From Noviherbaspirillum saxi (GTDB lineage: Bacteria > Pseudomonadota > Gammaproteobacteria > Burkholderiales > Burkholderiaceae_D): DNA of 64,000 bases. Position 1 is the first letter of the stretch. Every line of letters starts with the position of its first letter. Shown here piece after piece: positions 36,447-46,886 of the stretch. A model generated the notes under the pieces. It did not search any database, was not told the origin of the DNA, and worked only from the letters and a program-made list of their open reading frames with translations. Where the stretch lies: assembly GCF_003591035.1 (NCBI RefSeq), contig NZ_QYUO01000001.1, forward strand, positions 992,001 to 1,056,000, given 5' to 3'. The translations under genes and the position numbers were made by a program.

Positions 36447-37367
36447 ATGTCCATACAATGGTTCCCCGGTCACATGAACGCCGCCCGCAAAAAGGCGGCC
36501 GAATCCATGGAAAAGACCGACCTCGTCATCGAGGTGCTGGACGCGCGCCTGCCCCAAGCCAGTTCCAATCCCATGATCGAACAGCTGCGCAAGGAAAGGC
36601 AGCGACCGTGTCTCAAGATACTCAACAAGGCTGATTTGGCCGATCCGGAAGCCACCAAAGCATGGATCGCGTATTACAGCGCACAGAAAGACGTGTTCGC
36701 GGTGGCGCTCAGTTGCAAGAAGCCGGCCGATGTGGCGAAGGTGCCCGGTCTAGCGTTGAAGGTCGCGCCGCATCGCGGAACCGCATTGAAGCCGTTGCGC
36801 ATGATGATCATGGGCATTCCCAACGTCGGCAAATCGACGCTGATGAATGCCTTGCTGAAGAAGCGCGTTGCCGCCGTGGGGGACGAGCCTGCGGTGACCA
36901 AGACCCAGCAGCGCCTCTACCTCGGCAACAACATGGTGCTGATCGATACGCCAGGCATGTTGTGGCCCAAGATCGCGCATCCCACCGATGGCCTGATGCT
37001 GGCCGCCAGCCACGCGGTCGGCACCAATGCGGTGATCGAGGAAGAAGTCGCGACCTTTCTCGCCGATCAGCTGCTCGTATATTATCCGCGACTGGTATCG
37101 GCCCGTTATGGCTTTGCGACGGAAGGCATCGATGGCGTCAGCGTGATCGAAGGCATTGCCAAGCGCCGCGCGTTTCGTCTCAAGGGCGGGGATCCCGATT
37201 TCGAGAAGGCCGCGCATACCTTGCTGCAGGATTACCGCAGCGGCGCATTGGGGCGCATCAGCCTGGAAACCCCGGACAGCCGCGCGCACCTGCTGGCGAC
37301 CTACAACCCGCCGCCGATGCTTGGCGAACGACAGCAACCCGATGTAGAGGACGACGATGAACGGTGA
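36447..37367 (+). CDS. ylqF: Ribosome biogenesis GTPase YlqF/RbgA
   Basis: A circularly permuted GTPase acting late in 50S subunit assembly. The 306 residues begin with IQWFPGHMNAARK. The permuted order is visible: G4 ILNKADLADP near residue 58, then G1 MGIPNVGKSTLMNALL near 117, then G3 LIDTPGMLWPKI near 165. The start ATG 36447 leaves 66 bp after the deacetylase gene. The last 11 bp overlap the start of the enoyl-CoA hydratase gene, so the two are probably coupled. Confidence 0.94.
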   Translation: MSIQWFPGHMNAARKKAAESMEKTDLVIEVLDARLPQASSNPMIEQLRKERQRPCLKILNKADLADPEATKAWIAYYSAQKDVFAVALSCKKPADVAKVPGLALKVAPHRGTALKPLRMMIMGIPNVGKSTLMNALLKKRVAAVGDEPAVTKTQQRLYLGNNMVLIDTPGMLWPKIAHPTDGLMLAASHAVGTNAVIEEEVATFLADQLLVYYPRLVSARYGFATEGIDGVSVIEGIAKRRAFRLKGGDPDFEKAAHTLLQDYRSGALGRISLETPDSRAHLLATYNPPPMLGERQQPDVEDDDER

Positions 37368-38139
37368 TGCGCCTTATGTGCTGCAAGCGACGAATGCCGG
37401 TGTTCTGACACTGACGCTGAACCGCGGCGATAAATTCAATCCACTGTCGGAAGAAATGCTCGACGCCTTGCAGGCCGCGCTCGACGAAGCGAAGCGCGAT
37501 GCCGAAGTGCGCGTCGTCGTTCTCGCTGCAGCGGGCAAGGCCTTCTGTGCCGGGCATGACTTGAAGCAGATGCGCGCGCAGCCATCCGAGGCGTATTACA
37601 AGCGCTTGTTCAATCAGTGCAGCAAGCTGATGCTGACCATTCAGCAGATGCCGCAGCCGGTGATCGCACGCGTGCAGGGCATCGCAACCGCAGCAGGCTG
37701 TCAGCTGGTAGCGATGTGCGATCTCGCGGTTGCCGCGAGCGATGCGCGCTTTGCAGTATCGGGTGTCAATTACGGCCTTTTCTGCGCCACGCCTTCGGTT
37801 GCCTTGTCGCGCAATGTCTCGCGCAAGCAGGCGATGGAAATGCTGCTGACCGGAGAATTCATCGATGCCCAGACCGCCCGCGAACGCGGACTGGTCAATC
37901 GCGTCGCGCCGGCCGAACAGCTCGATACGGAAATTGCTGCATTGTGCGCGAGCATACTTGCCAAGCCGGCGGTAGCGATTGCAATGGGCAAGCAACTGTT
38001 CTACAAGCAGATCGACATGGGGATCAGCGCCGCTTACCAGCTGGCCGGGCAAACCATGGCCTGCAATATGATGGATGAAGCGGCGCTGGAAGGCGTGCAA
38101 GCCTTCATTGAAAAACGTGAGCCGGGCTGGAAGAAATAG
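37357..38139 (+). CDS. Enoyl-CoA hydratase/isomerase family protein
   Basis: A crotonase-fold protein of 260 residues. The oxyanion-hole segments are AAAGKAFCAGHDLKQMRA near residue 55 and ATAAGCQLVAMCDLAVA near 108. The later segment FCATPSVALSRNVSRKQAME near 140 holds Thr and Pro where hydratases have the catalytic Glu pair, so activity may differ from classical hydration. The pattern resembles the ECHDC3-like group. Substrate unknown. It overlaps the ylqF end by 11 bp. Whether it has a metabolic link to ETF-QO elsewhere in the window is unknown. Confidence 0.88.
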   Translation: MNGDAPYVLQATNAGVLTLTLNRGDKFNPLSEEMLDALQAALDEAKRDAEVRVVVLAAAGKAFCAGHDLKQMRAQPSEAYYKRLFNQCSKLMLTIQQMPQPVIARVQGIATAAGCQLVAMCDLAVAASDARFAVSGVNYGLFCATPSVALSRNVSRKQAMEMLLTGEFIDAQTARERGLVNRVAPAEQLDTEIAALCASILAKPAVAIAMGKQLFYKQIDMGISAAYQLAGQTMACNMMDEAALEGVQAFIEKREPGWKK

Positions 38140-38182
38140 GCATTCAATACATACCCGGTTCACCCACCCACGAGAATAAGGC

Positions 38183-38764
38183 ATGAAGGTATTTCTTGCA
38201 TCGTCGGAACATATCGACTGGCATCATCCATCGATCAGGCTTAAGGCCGAGCAGCTTGCCGCCGATGCGCAGTCCGACCATGACATTGCCGAGCGCTGCT
38301 TCGAGTTTGTCCGTGATGGCATCAAGCACAGCTGGGATTACAGACTCAATCCGGTCACCTGTACCGCATCCGACGTGCTGATGCACGGAACCGGATATTG
38401 CTATGCCAAGAGCCATCTGCTGGCCGCTTTGTTGCGAGCAAATGGCATCCCGGCCGGACTGTGCTATCAACGCCTGACCATTGCCGACGACCGTCCTCCG
38501 TTCTGCCTGCATGGATTGAATGCGGTTTATCTGAAAGACTACGGCTGGTACCGTATCGATGCGCGGGGCAACAAGGCGGGCGTCAACGCCATGTTTTGTC
38601 CTCCCAAGGAACAACTGGCATTTCCGATACTGCACGAGGCGGAGCATGATTTGCCCGAAATCTGGCCCGAGCCGCTGCCGGTGGTCATACACGCATTGAC
38701 TACCCATGCGACCGTGGAAGAGGTGATGACCAATCTTCCAGACGTCGAATTGTTCGCCCGCTGA
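38183..38764 (+). CDS. Transglutaminase-like cysteine peptidase family protein
   Basis: A cytoplasmic 193-residue protein with a transglutaminase-core triad: Cys in GTGYCYAKSHLLAALL near residue 73, His in FCLHGLNAVYLKDYG near 112, and Asp in WYRIDARGNKAG near 127. There is no signal peptide or membrane segment. Such stand-alone bacterial proteins are presumed peptidases or amidases; the substrate is unknown. A ribosome site (GAGAATAAGGC) precedes ATG 38183. The convergent groEL lies beyond a shared terminator. Confidence 0.85.
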   Translation: MKVFLASSEHIDWHHPSIRLKAEQLAADAQSDHDIAERCFEFVRDGIKHSWDYRLNPVTCTASDVLMHGTGYCYAKSHLLAALLRANGIPAGLCYQRLTIADDRPPFCLHGLNAVYLKDYGWYRIDARGNKAGVNAMFCPPKEQLAFPILHEAEHDLPEIWPEPLPVVIHALTTHATVEEVMTNLPDVELFAR

Positions 38765-38832
38765 CCGTCATAGGGATTGTCGGATTATCGCGCAGGTATT
38801 TGTTGCCCGACACGTGTCGAACGCATAAGACA

Positions 38833-38870
38833 AAAGGCCCGCCAGACAATGTCTCGCGGGCCTTTCTTTA
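38833..38870. terminator. Terminator between convergent genes (transglutaminase-like/groEL)
   Basis: AAAGGCCCGC (38833-38842) pairs exactly with GCGGGCCTTT (38856-38865), followed by CTTTA on the plus strand and TTG on the minus strand. It could serve both directions. Confidence 0.8.
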
Positions 38871-38921
38871 GCGTCTACAGGACTGCGAAAGGCATTGCTG
38901 CCCTTCGCCGGCCGGTAAAAA

Positions 38922-40586
<1,665 letters not shown>

Positions 40587-40612
40587 TTAATATGATTGTT
40601 TGGATATCTGTA

Positions 40613-40903
40613 TTACTTCTGGACAACGGCCATGATGTCTTCTTCGCGCATCACCAGCAGTTCGTCGCCTTCGACTTTCACGGTTTGGCCGGAGTATTTG
40701 CCAAACAGGACTACGTCGCCGACTTTGACTTCCAGCGCGCGAACTTTGCCATCTTCGAGGATCTTGCCGTTGCCTACAGCGAGGATTTTGCCCTGATCCG
40801 GCTTCTCCGCAGCGGCTTCCGGGAGAACGATGCCGGACGCAGTCTTGGTTTCCTGGTCGAGGCGCTTGACGATGACGCGATCGTGCAATGGACGAAGGTT
40901 CAT
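40613..40903 (-). CDS. groS: 10 kDa co-chaperonin GroES
   Basis: Heptameric lid of GroEL. The 96 residues start [20 protein letters not shown], include the mobile loop around [20 protein letters not shown], and end with [20 protein letters not shown] and a [10 protein letters not shown] strand. AAGGAG precedes the ATG on the minus strand. It is the first gene of the groESL operon; promoter and CIRCE lie about 115-170 bp upstream. Confidence 0.98.
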   Translation of the reverse strand: MNLRPLHDRVIVKRLDQETKTASGIVLPEAAAEKPDQGKILAVGNGKILEDGKVRALEVKVGDVVLFGKYSGQTVKVEGDELLVMREEDIMAVVQK

Positions 40904-41016
40904 ACAAACTCCTTAAAAATCAATAAGTTATAATTGTTTGCGGCTAGTGTGCTGCAAAGCGTATTTCACCGTGCAGCATGACCGCACTGGAAAAATTGGT
41001 AGGCTAGAGGAAATTG

Positions 41017-41043
41017 TTAGCACTCTCCCCTAACGAGTGCTAA
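41017..41043. promoter_or_regulatory. CIRCE operator (HrcA site)
   Basis: TTAGCACTC-N9-GAGTGCTAA with both 9-bp arms perfect to consensus. It lies just downstream of the RpoH-type -10 element, so HrcA bound here would block groESL transcription. Confidence 0.96.
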
Positions 41044-41044
41044 G

Positions 41045-41072
41045 TATATGGGCGACAATTTGTTTTTTCAAG
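41045..41072 (-). promoter_or_regulatory. Sigma-32 (RpoH) type promoter of groESL
   Basis: On the minus strand CTTGAAA (41072-41066), 13 bases, then CCCATATA (41052-41045), close to the RpoH consensus CTTGAAA-N(11-15)-CCCCATNT. The -10 element abuts the CIRCE at 41043, so transcription probably starts within the operator. Confidence 0.8.
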
Positions 41073-41312
41073 AGCGGCTGTTTTCATGTCATCTCAAACC
41101 GGCCGGGCGCTGGCGCAGAAATGCGAACAGGCAGGAATGAATTTTGGGAAAAAGATCGCATGGATGCGCGGCGGGCCCCATTTTAATGGCGGATAGGCGC
41201 CGGACTCGGAAGATCGTCGAATCTTTGATTTAAATAAATAACCGTTTCCTCAAAGGAAACTTTTATTCCAGCCTGTGGATGCGACCGATAAGTTATTAAT
41301 CGCACATAAAAC
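41073..41312. other. Intergenic region without a firm gene
   Basis: A 36-codon plus-strand ORF starting MSSQTGRALAQKCEQAG is at about 41086-41196, but nothing supports it beyond being open. A hairpin GTTTCCT-CAA-AGGAAAC at 41244-41260 followed by TTTTATT resembles a weak plus-strand terminator. No homology recognised. Confidence 0.3.
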
Positions 41313-41345
41313 AAAAAGCCCTTTTGGAAGGGCCAAGGGCTTTTT
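41313..41345 (-). terminator. Terminator after ohr
   Basis: AAAAAGCCCTT (41313-41323) pairs exactly with AAGGGCTTTTT (41335-41345), giving a T run on either strand. It lies 41 bp beyond the ohr stop. Confidence 0.85.
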
Positions 41346-41385
41346 CCCGATTCGCAAATCGCTTCGGTAGCTTTTTTCCAGACAA

Positions 41386-41805
41386 TCAGGCCAGGCCGAC
41401 CTTCACATCGATATTGCCACGGGTTGCGTTGGAATATGGGCAAACTTCGTGCGCCTTATTGACAAGCGCCTGGGCAGTGGCCTGTTCCAGGCCTGGCAAG
41501 GAAACGCTCAACTGTACTGCCAGGGCGAAACCGCCGCGATCGTTCGGGCCGATACCGACATGCGCAGTCACGGCGGCATCCGCCGGCAGCGAAGCCTTGG
41601 TTGCCATTGAGACAAACTTTAGCGCCGACAGGAAGCAGGCCGAATAACCTGCAGCAAACAGCTGCTCCGGGTTGGTGCCGTCGCCGCCCGCGCCGCCCAG
41701 TTCTTTCGGCGTGCTCAGTTTGGCTTCGAGTTTCTTGTCGCTGGTAACGGCGCGGCCATCGCGGCCGCCGGTTGCTGTTGCTTGCGCTGCGTACAGAATT
41801 TGCAT
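41386..41805 (-). CDS. ohr: Organic hydroperoxide resistance protein (OsmC/Ohr)
   Basis: A thiol peroxidase reducing organic and fatty acid hydroperoxides. The 139 residues start [19 protein letters not shown]. The peroxidatic Cys is in [16 protein letters not shown] near residue 60, and the resolving Cys is in [15 protein letters not shown] near 124; this spacing and SNATRGN are diagnostic of Ohr rather than OsmC. ATG 41805 has an AAGGAAA site upstream. Directly upstream lie an OhrR-type palindrome and the ohrR gene in the same direction. Confidence 0.95.
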   Translation of the reverse strand: MQILYAAQATATGGRDGRAVTSDKKLEAKLSTPKELGGAGGDGTNPEQLFAAGYSACFLSALKFVSMATKASLPADAAVTAHVGIGPNDRGGFALAVQLSVSLPGLEQATAQALVNKAHEVCPYSNATRGNIDVKVGLA

Positions 41806-41875
41806 GAGATTTTCCTTGGTGAGTTGGGTGCCTGACCGGTGGTTTCGCAGGCGATGGAGATAATATAGCACTCAA

Positions 41876-41895
41876 TTAAATTGTGTGCAATTTAA
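41876..41895. promoter_or_regulatory. Probable OhrR operator at the ohr promoter
   Basis: TTAAATTG-TGTG-CAATTTAA, 8-bp perfect arms, 71 bp upstream of the ohr start. Its core ATTGTGTGCAAT recurs upstream of ohrR. Confidence 0.7.
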
Positions 41896-41933
41896 ATTCC
41901 GGCCGACTTGTTTGCCATATTCGACTCGTGTGT

Positions 41934-42404
41934 TCAGCCTTGGGTTTTTGCCAAGTCGTCGCGGATCGTCGATAACTGGCTGCGCAGCATTGCAAGCGCT
42001 TCCTGCGGCTGGCCGCTCGCGCACAGCACTTGATGCGGAATATTTTGCGCTTTCTTCTTCAGCGCGCGGCCTTCCTTCGTGAGTGTAATCCTTACTTGTC
42101 GTTCGTCGGTTTCGTCGCGCGTGCGGGCAATGAGTTCGGAGGCTTCCAGCCGTTTGAGCAGCGGCGTCAGGGTTCCGGAATCCAGGAAAAGCTTTTCGCC
42201 TATGGATTTGACCAGCACATCGTCTTCCTGCCACAACACCAGCATCACCAGGTATTGCGGATAGGTAAGCCCCAACTTGTCGAGAAAGGGTTTGTAGGTT
42301 TTGGTCATGGCCAGCGAAGCCGAGTACAGCGCAAAACAAAACTGATTATCCAGTGCAAGCGGGTCAATGGCTGACGGACGGGGAGGGGGGAGGGATTTGG
42401 ACAT
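41934..42404 (-). CDS. ohrR: Organic hydroperoxide sensor/repressor OhrR (MarR family)
   Basis: A winged-helix repressor of 156 residues. The N-terminal reactive Cys is in LALDNQFCFALYSASLAMTK near residue 22, with the two partner Tyr in YKPFLDKLGLTYPQYLVMLV. The recognition helix and wing are in DSGTLTPLLKRLEASELIAR and RDETDERQVRITLTKEG. Oxidation of this Cys releases DNA in the family. ATG 42404 gives the normal N-terminus; the frame is open to 42458. It is located directly upstream of ohr, same strand, with similar palindromes before both genes, implying joint derepression. Confidence 0.93.
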   Translation of the reverse strand: MSKSLPPPRPSAIDPLALDNQFCFALYSASLAMTKTYKPFLDKLGLTYPQYLVMLVLWQEDDVLVKSIGEKLFLDSGTLTPLLKRLEASELIARTRDETDERQVRITLTKEGRALKKKAQNIPHQVLCASGQPQEALAMLRSQLSTIRDDLAKTQG

Positions 42405-42431
42405 GGTCTGCGGGCCCGGCGTGGGATAATC

Positions 42432-42445
42432 GATTGTGTGTAATC
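42432..42445. promoter_or_regulatory. Probable OhrR operator upstream of ohrR
   Basis: GATTG-TGTG-TAATC, four of five arm bases pairing, with the ATTGTGTG-(C/T)AAT core shared with the ohr site. It lies 28 bp before the ohrR start and 17 bp before the divergent dacB ATG, so it may affect both. Confidence 0.55.
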
Positions 42446-42461
42446 TAATATCCACCATCGT

Positions 42462-43874
42462 ATGCGAATTTCAACCAGTCTCCAAGTTGCGTGTATGTTA
42501 CTTGTACTCGCATTCCGCGCGCATGCCCAACAAATGCCGATTCCCGTTGCGGATGCCTTGCAACGCGCCGATATTCCCGCCAGTGCTGCCGGTATCTATG
42601 TGCAGGAAGTCGAAAATGGGGAGGTAATGGTGGCGTCGAACGACACTACGTCGCTCAATCCCGCGTCGACCATGAAACTGGTGACCAGCAATGCCGCGCT
42701 TGAAATCCTGGGCCCGACCTTTTCCTGGAAAACCCAGGCCTATGCGAGCGGCTCACTCCAAGGTGATGTCTTGAATGGAGATCTGATCATCAAAGGCAGC
42801 GGCGACCCGAAGCTGGTACTGGAAAACTTCTGGCTGTTCCTGCGCAGGATCAGGGCGCGGGGAATACGGGAAATCAAAGGACATGTCGTGCTCGACCGCA
42901 GTCTGTTCGAAAGCCTGCCGCATGACGCCGCGGCATTCGATGGCGACCCGGCCAAGCCTTATAACGTAGGACCGGATGCCTTGCTGTTGAATTACAAGGC
43001 GCTCGGTTTCCGCTTCACACCGGACCCGAGGACGCGCTCGGTGCAGGTGACCATCGACCCGCCGCTGGCGCCGTATTCCATCGCGGCGCCACGGCTCGGC
43101 AATGGAGATTGCGGAGACTGGCGCAATAGACTGCATGCCAGCATCGATGCTGCGGGAGCGCGGTTTCCCGGCACCCTGCCCGCATCGTGCGGCGAAAAAA
43201 TCTGGTATGTACATCCGCACCAAATGACGCATACGCAGTACTTTGCGCTGATCTTCCGCAAGATGTGGGCCGACATGGGCGGCACGCTGCAAGGCGACGT
43301 GCGCAATGGCGCACTGCCTGCGGCGGCACAGCTTGTCGCCGAATGGGAATCGGCATCGCTGGCGGAAGTTATTCGCGATATCAACAAGTACAGCAACAAC
43401 GTAATGGCGCGGCAACTGCTGCTGACGCTCGGGGCCGTCATAACACGACTGCCGGCGACGACTGAATACGGGGCCGCGGTGGTGCGGACCTGGCTAGGCA
43501 ACAAGGGAATCGATGCGCCGGAACTCAGCATCGAAAACGGCTCCGGCCTGTCGCGTACGGAACGCGTATCGGCTCGCACACTCGGCCGCATGCTGGTGGA
43601 AGCATACCGCGGACCGACCATGCCGGAGTTCATGTCATCGCTGCCTCTCGTCGCTTACGACGGTACCATGCGCTCCCGTCTGGTGAACCAGAGCGTTGCC
43701 GGCAAGGCGCATATCAAGACCGGCTCGCTGAATGAAGTCCGCAGTGTTGCCGGCTATGTGCTCGCGGCGTCGGGCAAGCGCTATGCGGTGGCTTGCCTGA
43801 TCAATCATCCGAATGCCGAGCGTGGACGCGAAGCGCAGGACGCGCTGCTGCAATGGGTCTACGAAAAAGGTTAG
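42462..43874 (+). CDS. dacB: D-alanyl-D-alanine carboxypeptidase/endopeptidase (PBP4)
   Basis: A class C penicillin-binding protein acting on peptidoglycan stem peptides in the periplasm. The 470 residues start with a signal peptide, MRISTSLQVACMLLVLAFRA. The active-site Ser is in LNPASTMKLVTS near residue 68 (SxxK). The SxN motif is in INKYSNNVMARQLL near 310, and the KTG box is in KAHIKTGSLNEV near 415. The PBP4 insertion domain lies between the first and second motifs. It is divergent from ohrR, with starts only about 57 bp apart. Confidence 0.94.
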   Translation: MRISTSLQVACMLLVLAFRAHAQQMPIPVADALQRADIPASAAGIYVQEVENGEVMVASNDTTSLNPASTMKLVTSNAALEILGPTFSWKTQAYASGSLQGDVLNGDLIIKGSGDPKLVLENFWLFLRRIRARGIREIKGHVVLDRSLFESLPHDAAAFDGDPAKPYNVGPDALLLNYKALGFRFTPDPRTRSVQVTIDPPLAPYSIAAPRLGNGDCGDWRNRLHASIDAAGARFPGTLPASCGEKIWYVHPHQMTHTQYFALIFRKMWADMGGTLQGDVRNGALPAAAQLVAEWESASLAEVIRDINKYSNNVMARQLLLTLGAVITRLPATTEYGAAVVRTWLGNKGIDAPELSIENGSGLSRTERVSARTLGRMLVEAYRGPTMPEFMSSLPLVAYDGTMRSRLVNQSVAGKAHIKTGSLNEVRSVAGYVLAASGKRYAVACLINHPNAERGREAQDALLQWVYEKG

Positions 43875-44017
43875 GTCCAGGCAAGACGACCGTTTGCATT
43901 CCCTGATTCTCCGATATAAAAACCTTGCTGCAGCGCGCCAGACAGATGGTATTCTTGCCAGCAAGACTGCGGCAACATAGCCCGGCAATACCATAAAAGC
44001 CAAATCAGGGATCATGC

Positions 44018-45259
44018 ATGGCGGAGCTTACGATCGAGGGCGCGACCACGGCGCCGACGCTTGCCACGGAAGGCCGTGGGCAGCCGCCGCCTGCCGCTGG
44101 ACAGCCTCGCCCTGCAAGGCCACAGCCCGATTTTGATCCCGCAGCGCCGCAGGCTTTCCAGTTTACCGGCACCGGTTCCGAATATTTCCGCATCTGGGTG
44201 GTCAACCTGCTGTTGACGATACTGACGGCCGGTATCTATTCTGCCTGGGCCAAGGTGCGCCGCCTGCAATACCTTTACCGCAATACGCGGGTAAACGGGA
44301 CGGTGTTCGATTACCACGGCAATCCCATAGCCATTCTCAAGGGACGTATCGTTGCACTCGTTCTGGTAGCGGCCTACCACATTTCATTTGATATCTCGCC
44401 GGTGGTGGCGATTGCAGTCGGCGTCGTGCTGTGTGCGGTCATGCCCTGGCTGCTGGCGCGTGCATTTCGCTTCAAGATGGCCAATTCCAGTTACGGCGGG
44501 GTGCATTTCCACTTTCGCGGCACGGGGGGCGAAGCCTATCGCAAGCTGGTCATTTTTCCGGTGATGCTGGGCGCGATCGGCTTATTTGCCTGGAGTGTCG
44601 CTACTTCCTTTTCACGTAATCCCGGTATCGGCTTCATTGTTCTGGTCGCCCTGGTGCCCATGCTTGCGCTGGCTGCCACGGTGCCGCTCGCGCATTATTT
44701 TCTCAAGCGCTATCAGCACGAACATGCGGATTTTGGTACGACCGCCTTTTATTTTCACGGAAATGCCTCGGGCTTTTTCAAGACCTATGCAAAAGCGGTC
44801 GGTTTCCTGTTTCTTGGCTCGATCCCGGCCGGCATCTTCGCTTTCCTGACCGCGCGCGTTTACGCGCTGCTGGCCGATACCCTGTTCGGCTGGCTCTTTA
44901 CACTGCTGTATGGCGTACTAAGCGCCTACGCGTTTTACCTGTTTGTACGCGCCTATCTGGAAAGCCGTATCCAGAACATGGTGTGGAACCATACCGAAAT
45001 AGGGCAGCATCGATTCGAGAGCAAGGCAGGCGCACGCAAGCTGCTGTGGATACATGCGACAAATCTGCTCCTCATTACCTTTACACTCGGTCTGTACAAA
45101 CCATTCGCCACGATCCGCCTGGTCCGGTACAGGGTGGAAAGTCTGAGTTTGGTTCCGGGCGGTCCTCTTGAAGACTTCATGGCCGACAGGATGGATGATA
45201 GGGTCGGCGCGGCCGGACAGGAAGCCGGTGATCTGTTTGATATCGATATTGCCCTATGA
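44018..45259 (+). CDS. DUF898 (YjgN-like) multi-pass membrane protein
   Basis: An inner-membrane protein of 413 residues. After a Pro-rich N-terminus (GRGQPPPAAGQPRPARPQPD), the family motif FTGTGSEYFRIWVVNLLLTI near residue 48 opens the first of about seven membrane segments. The repeated motif SAWAKVRRLQYLYRNTRVNG near 77 and a related one near 340 (LYKPFATIRLVRYRVESL) are typical of DUF898. Function is unknown. Its last 4 bp overlap the start of an M48 peptidase gene, a pairing that suggests they act together. Confidence 0.9.
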   Translation: MAELTIEGATTAPTLATEGRGQPPPAAGQPRPARPQPDFDPAAPQAFQFTGTGSEYFRIWVVNLLLTILTAGIYSAWAKVRRLQYLYRNTRVNGTVFDYHGNPIAILKGRIVALVLVAAYHISFDISPVVAIAVGVVLCAVMPWLLARAFRFKMANSSYGGVHFHFRGTGGEAYRKLVIFPVMLGAIGLFAWSVATSFSRNPGIGFIVLVALVPMLALAATVPLAHYFLKRYQHEHADFGTTAFYFHGNASGFFKTYAKAVGFLFLGSIPAGIFAFLTARVYALLADTLFGWLFTLLYGVLSAYAFYLFVRAYLESRIQNMVWNHTEIGQHRFESKAGARKLLWIHATNLLLITFTLGLYKPFATIRLVRYRVESLSLVPGGPLEDFMADRMDDRVGAAGQEAGDLFDIDIAL

Positions 45260-46353
45260 TCGACGCTTATTTCTTCGACGGCAGCAGCACCCGCCGCCAT
45301 GCGGTCCAATTGTTCATACACAAAGGCATCGTGGCAATGAGCGGCGAGGGCGTACGGCGTTCCGTGCGGCTGTCCAAGGTACAGGTTTCCGAACGGCTCG
45401 AACATGCGCCGCGCATACTGCGTTTGCCAGATGGCGGACACATCGAGAGCAGCGATCCTTCGCTTGAAAAGACGTTGCGACGCAACGGCTATCGCGAGCC
45501 GCGCGTGGTGCGCTGGCAGCGCAAGTGGCCGCTTTCGCTATGCGCGCTGGTATCGCTGCTGGCGCTGCTGATTGCCGGGTACCAGTGGGGCTTGCCCTGG
45601 GCTGCCGATACGCTGGTGCAGAATGTACCACCCGCGATGGAAAAACGTATCGGCGACGAACAATTGGCGCTGATCGATGCAGGCTGGATGGAAGCGTCGC
45701 GACTGGATCCGCAGGAACAGGCAAGGCTGCGCCAGCTGTTTGCCGGCCTCAAGCAGCCGCGCGGCGAACAGACGCCATACCGGCTTGAATTCCGCCACAG
45801 CACAATGGGACCGAACGCGTTCGCTCTGCCCAATGGCGTGATTGTGATGACTGACCAGCTGGTCAAGCTGGCCAAGGACGACAAGGCCGTGCTCGGCGTG
45901 CTGGGCCATGAGCTCGGTCACGTGCAGCGCCGCCATTCCTTGCGGCGCCTGTTTCAGGCTCTGGGTGTGGGCGTCGTGATCAACCTGGTGGTCGGCGATG
46001 TTTCCAGTGCGCTGGCAGCGGTACCGACTTTTTTGCTCGATCAAAAATATTCGCGCGACTTTGAGCGCGAAGCCGACCAGTATGCGATCGACATGATGCA
46101 GGCCAACGGCATTGCTCTGACCCCGATGGCGGAACTGTTTGAAAAAATGGCTGCGTCGCATGCCCATGACGATGATGCCGAGGACGATGAAGAACAAGAG
46201 GACGGACCGACAGCGCCCAACGGCAAGCAGGATGAGGAATCGCGTCTTGTCAAGTCTATTGAATACCTGAGCTCGCATCCCAGCGACGAAGAACGCATCG
46301 CGCGCCTGAAGGCGGCGGACGGACAGCGCGGCGTGCCGGGAGCAGGCGGCTGA
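45256..46353 (+). CDS. M48 family membrane metallopeptidase
   Basis: A 365-residue protein. A short N-terminal cytoplasmic beta domain is followed by one membrane helix near residue 93 (WPLSLCALVSLLALLIAGYQ) and a large domain with the zinc motif VLGHELGHVQRRHS near 217, preceded by ALPNGVIVMTDQLV. The third ligand is in SRDFEREADQYAIDMM near 270. An acidic insert (DDDAEDDEEQEDG) precedes the C-terminal SSHPSDEERIARL motif. Its N-terminal domain differs from HtpX and BepA. It is coupled to the DUF898 gene by ATGA and faces the lemA-TPM operon. Probably envelope protein quality control. Confidence 0.92.
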   Translation: MIDAYFFDGSSTRRHAVQLFIHKGIVAMSGEGVRRSVRLSKVQVSERLEHAPRILRLPDGGHIESSDPSLEKTLRRNGYREPRVVRWQRKWPLSLCALVSLLALLIAGYQWGLPWAADTLVQNVPPAMEKRIGDEQLALIDAGWMEASRLDPQEQARLRQLFAGLKQPRGEQTPYRLEFRHSTMGPNAFALPNGVIVMTDQLVKLAKDDKAVLGVLGHELGHVQRRHSLRRLFQALGVGVVINLVVGDVSSALAAVPTFLLDQKYSRDFEREADQYAIDMMQANGIALTPMAELFEKMAASHAHDDDAEDDEEQEDGPTAPNGKQDEESRLVKSIEYLSSHPSDEERIARLKAADGQRGVPGAGG

Positions 46354-46385
46354 GCGGATTGCGACTGTCTGCCGCTCTTACACTT

Positions 46386-46886
46386 TTACAGGACCATCGG
46401 TTGATCGGACAGCTGGTTTCTGGTGGAACCGTCATCCGGGTAATGTTGCTGAAGTAAGGCGTTCAAGCGCGTCAGTGCCGCCAGCGTACTGTTGTGATAA
46501 TCACCGCGCGCAAATCCTTCGGTCATCGTACGGCAAATGGCTTGCCACTCGCTGGCGGGAACGATCTTGCCGACACCGCGATCGGCGACGATCTCGACCT
46601 GGTGATCGGCAAGGTTGACGTAGACCAGCACGCCGCAATTTTCTTCAGTATCCCAGACCCCGTATTGGGCGAACAGCGCGCGTGCACGTTCGCGCGGCGG
46701 CATCCCGGCCAGGACTTCCTGCAGACCTAACGCCGGCTCGACGATCAGCCTTACCTCGGCACGATGCCGACGTTCACCCTCGGTGATCGCTGCTTCGATC
46801 GCGTCGAGCGAATCCGGCGGAAATGCACGCCGTCCTGCGGCGGCAGTGGTGCAGAGATGTTTGAACAGACGATGAAAAGTACTCAT
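46386..46886 (-). CDS. TPM domain protein, cytoplasmic form
   Basis: A 166-residue protein with a TPM (TLP18.3/Psb32/MOLO-1) domain: AAITEGERRHRAEVRLIVEP near residue 32, RARALFAQYGVWDTEENCGV near 83, and VYVNLADHQVEIVADRGVGK near 105. There is no signal peptide; the N-terminus (STFHRLFKHLCTTAAAGRRA) is basic and could associate with membranes. Its ATG directly follows the TAA of the larger TPM gene with no spacer. Together with lemA this makes a three-gene operon. Molecular role unknown. Confidence 0.88.
   Translation of the reverse strand: MSTFHRLFKHLCTTAAAGRRAFPPDSLDAIEAAITEGERRHRAEVRLIVEPALGLQEVLAGMPPRERARALFAQYGVWDTEENCGVLVYVNLADHQVEIVADRGVGKIVPASEWQAICRTMTEGFARGDYHNSTLAALTRLNALLQQHYPDDGSTRNQLSDQPMVL

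Noticed and set aside
41183..41443. Minus-strand ORF of 86 codons beyond ohr
   Set aside because: It spans the ohr terminator and the ohr 3' end in another frame and has no family resemblance.
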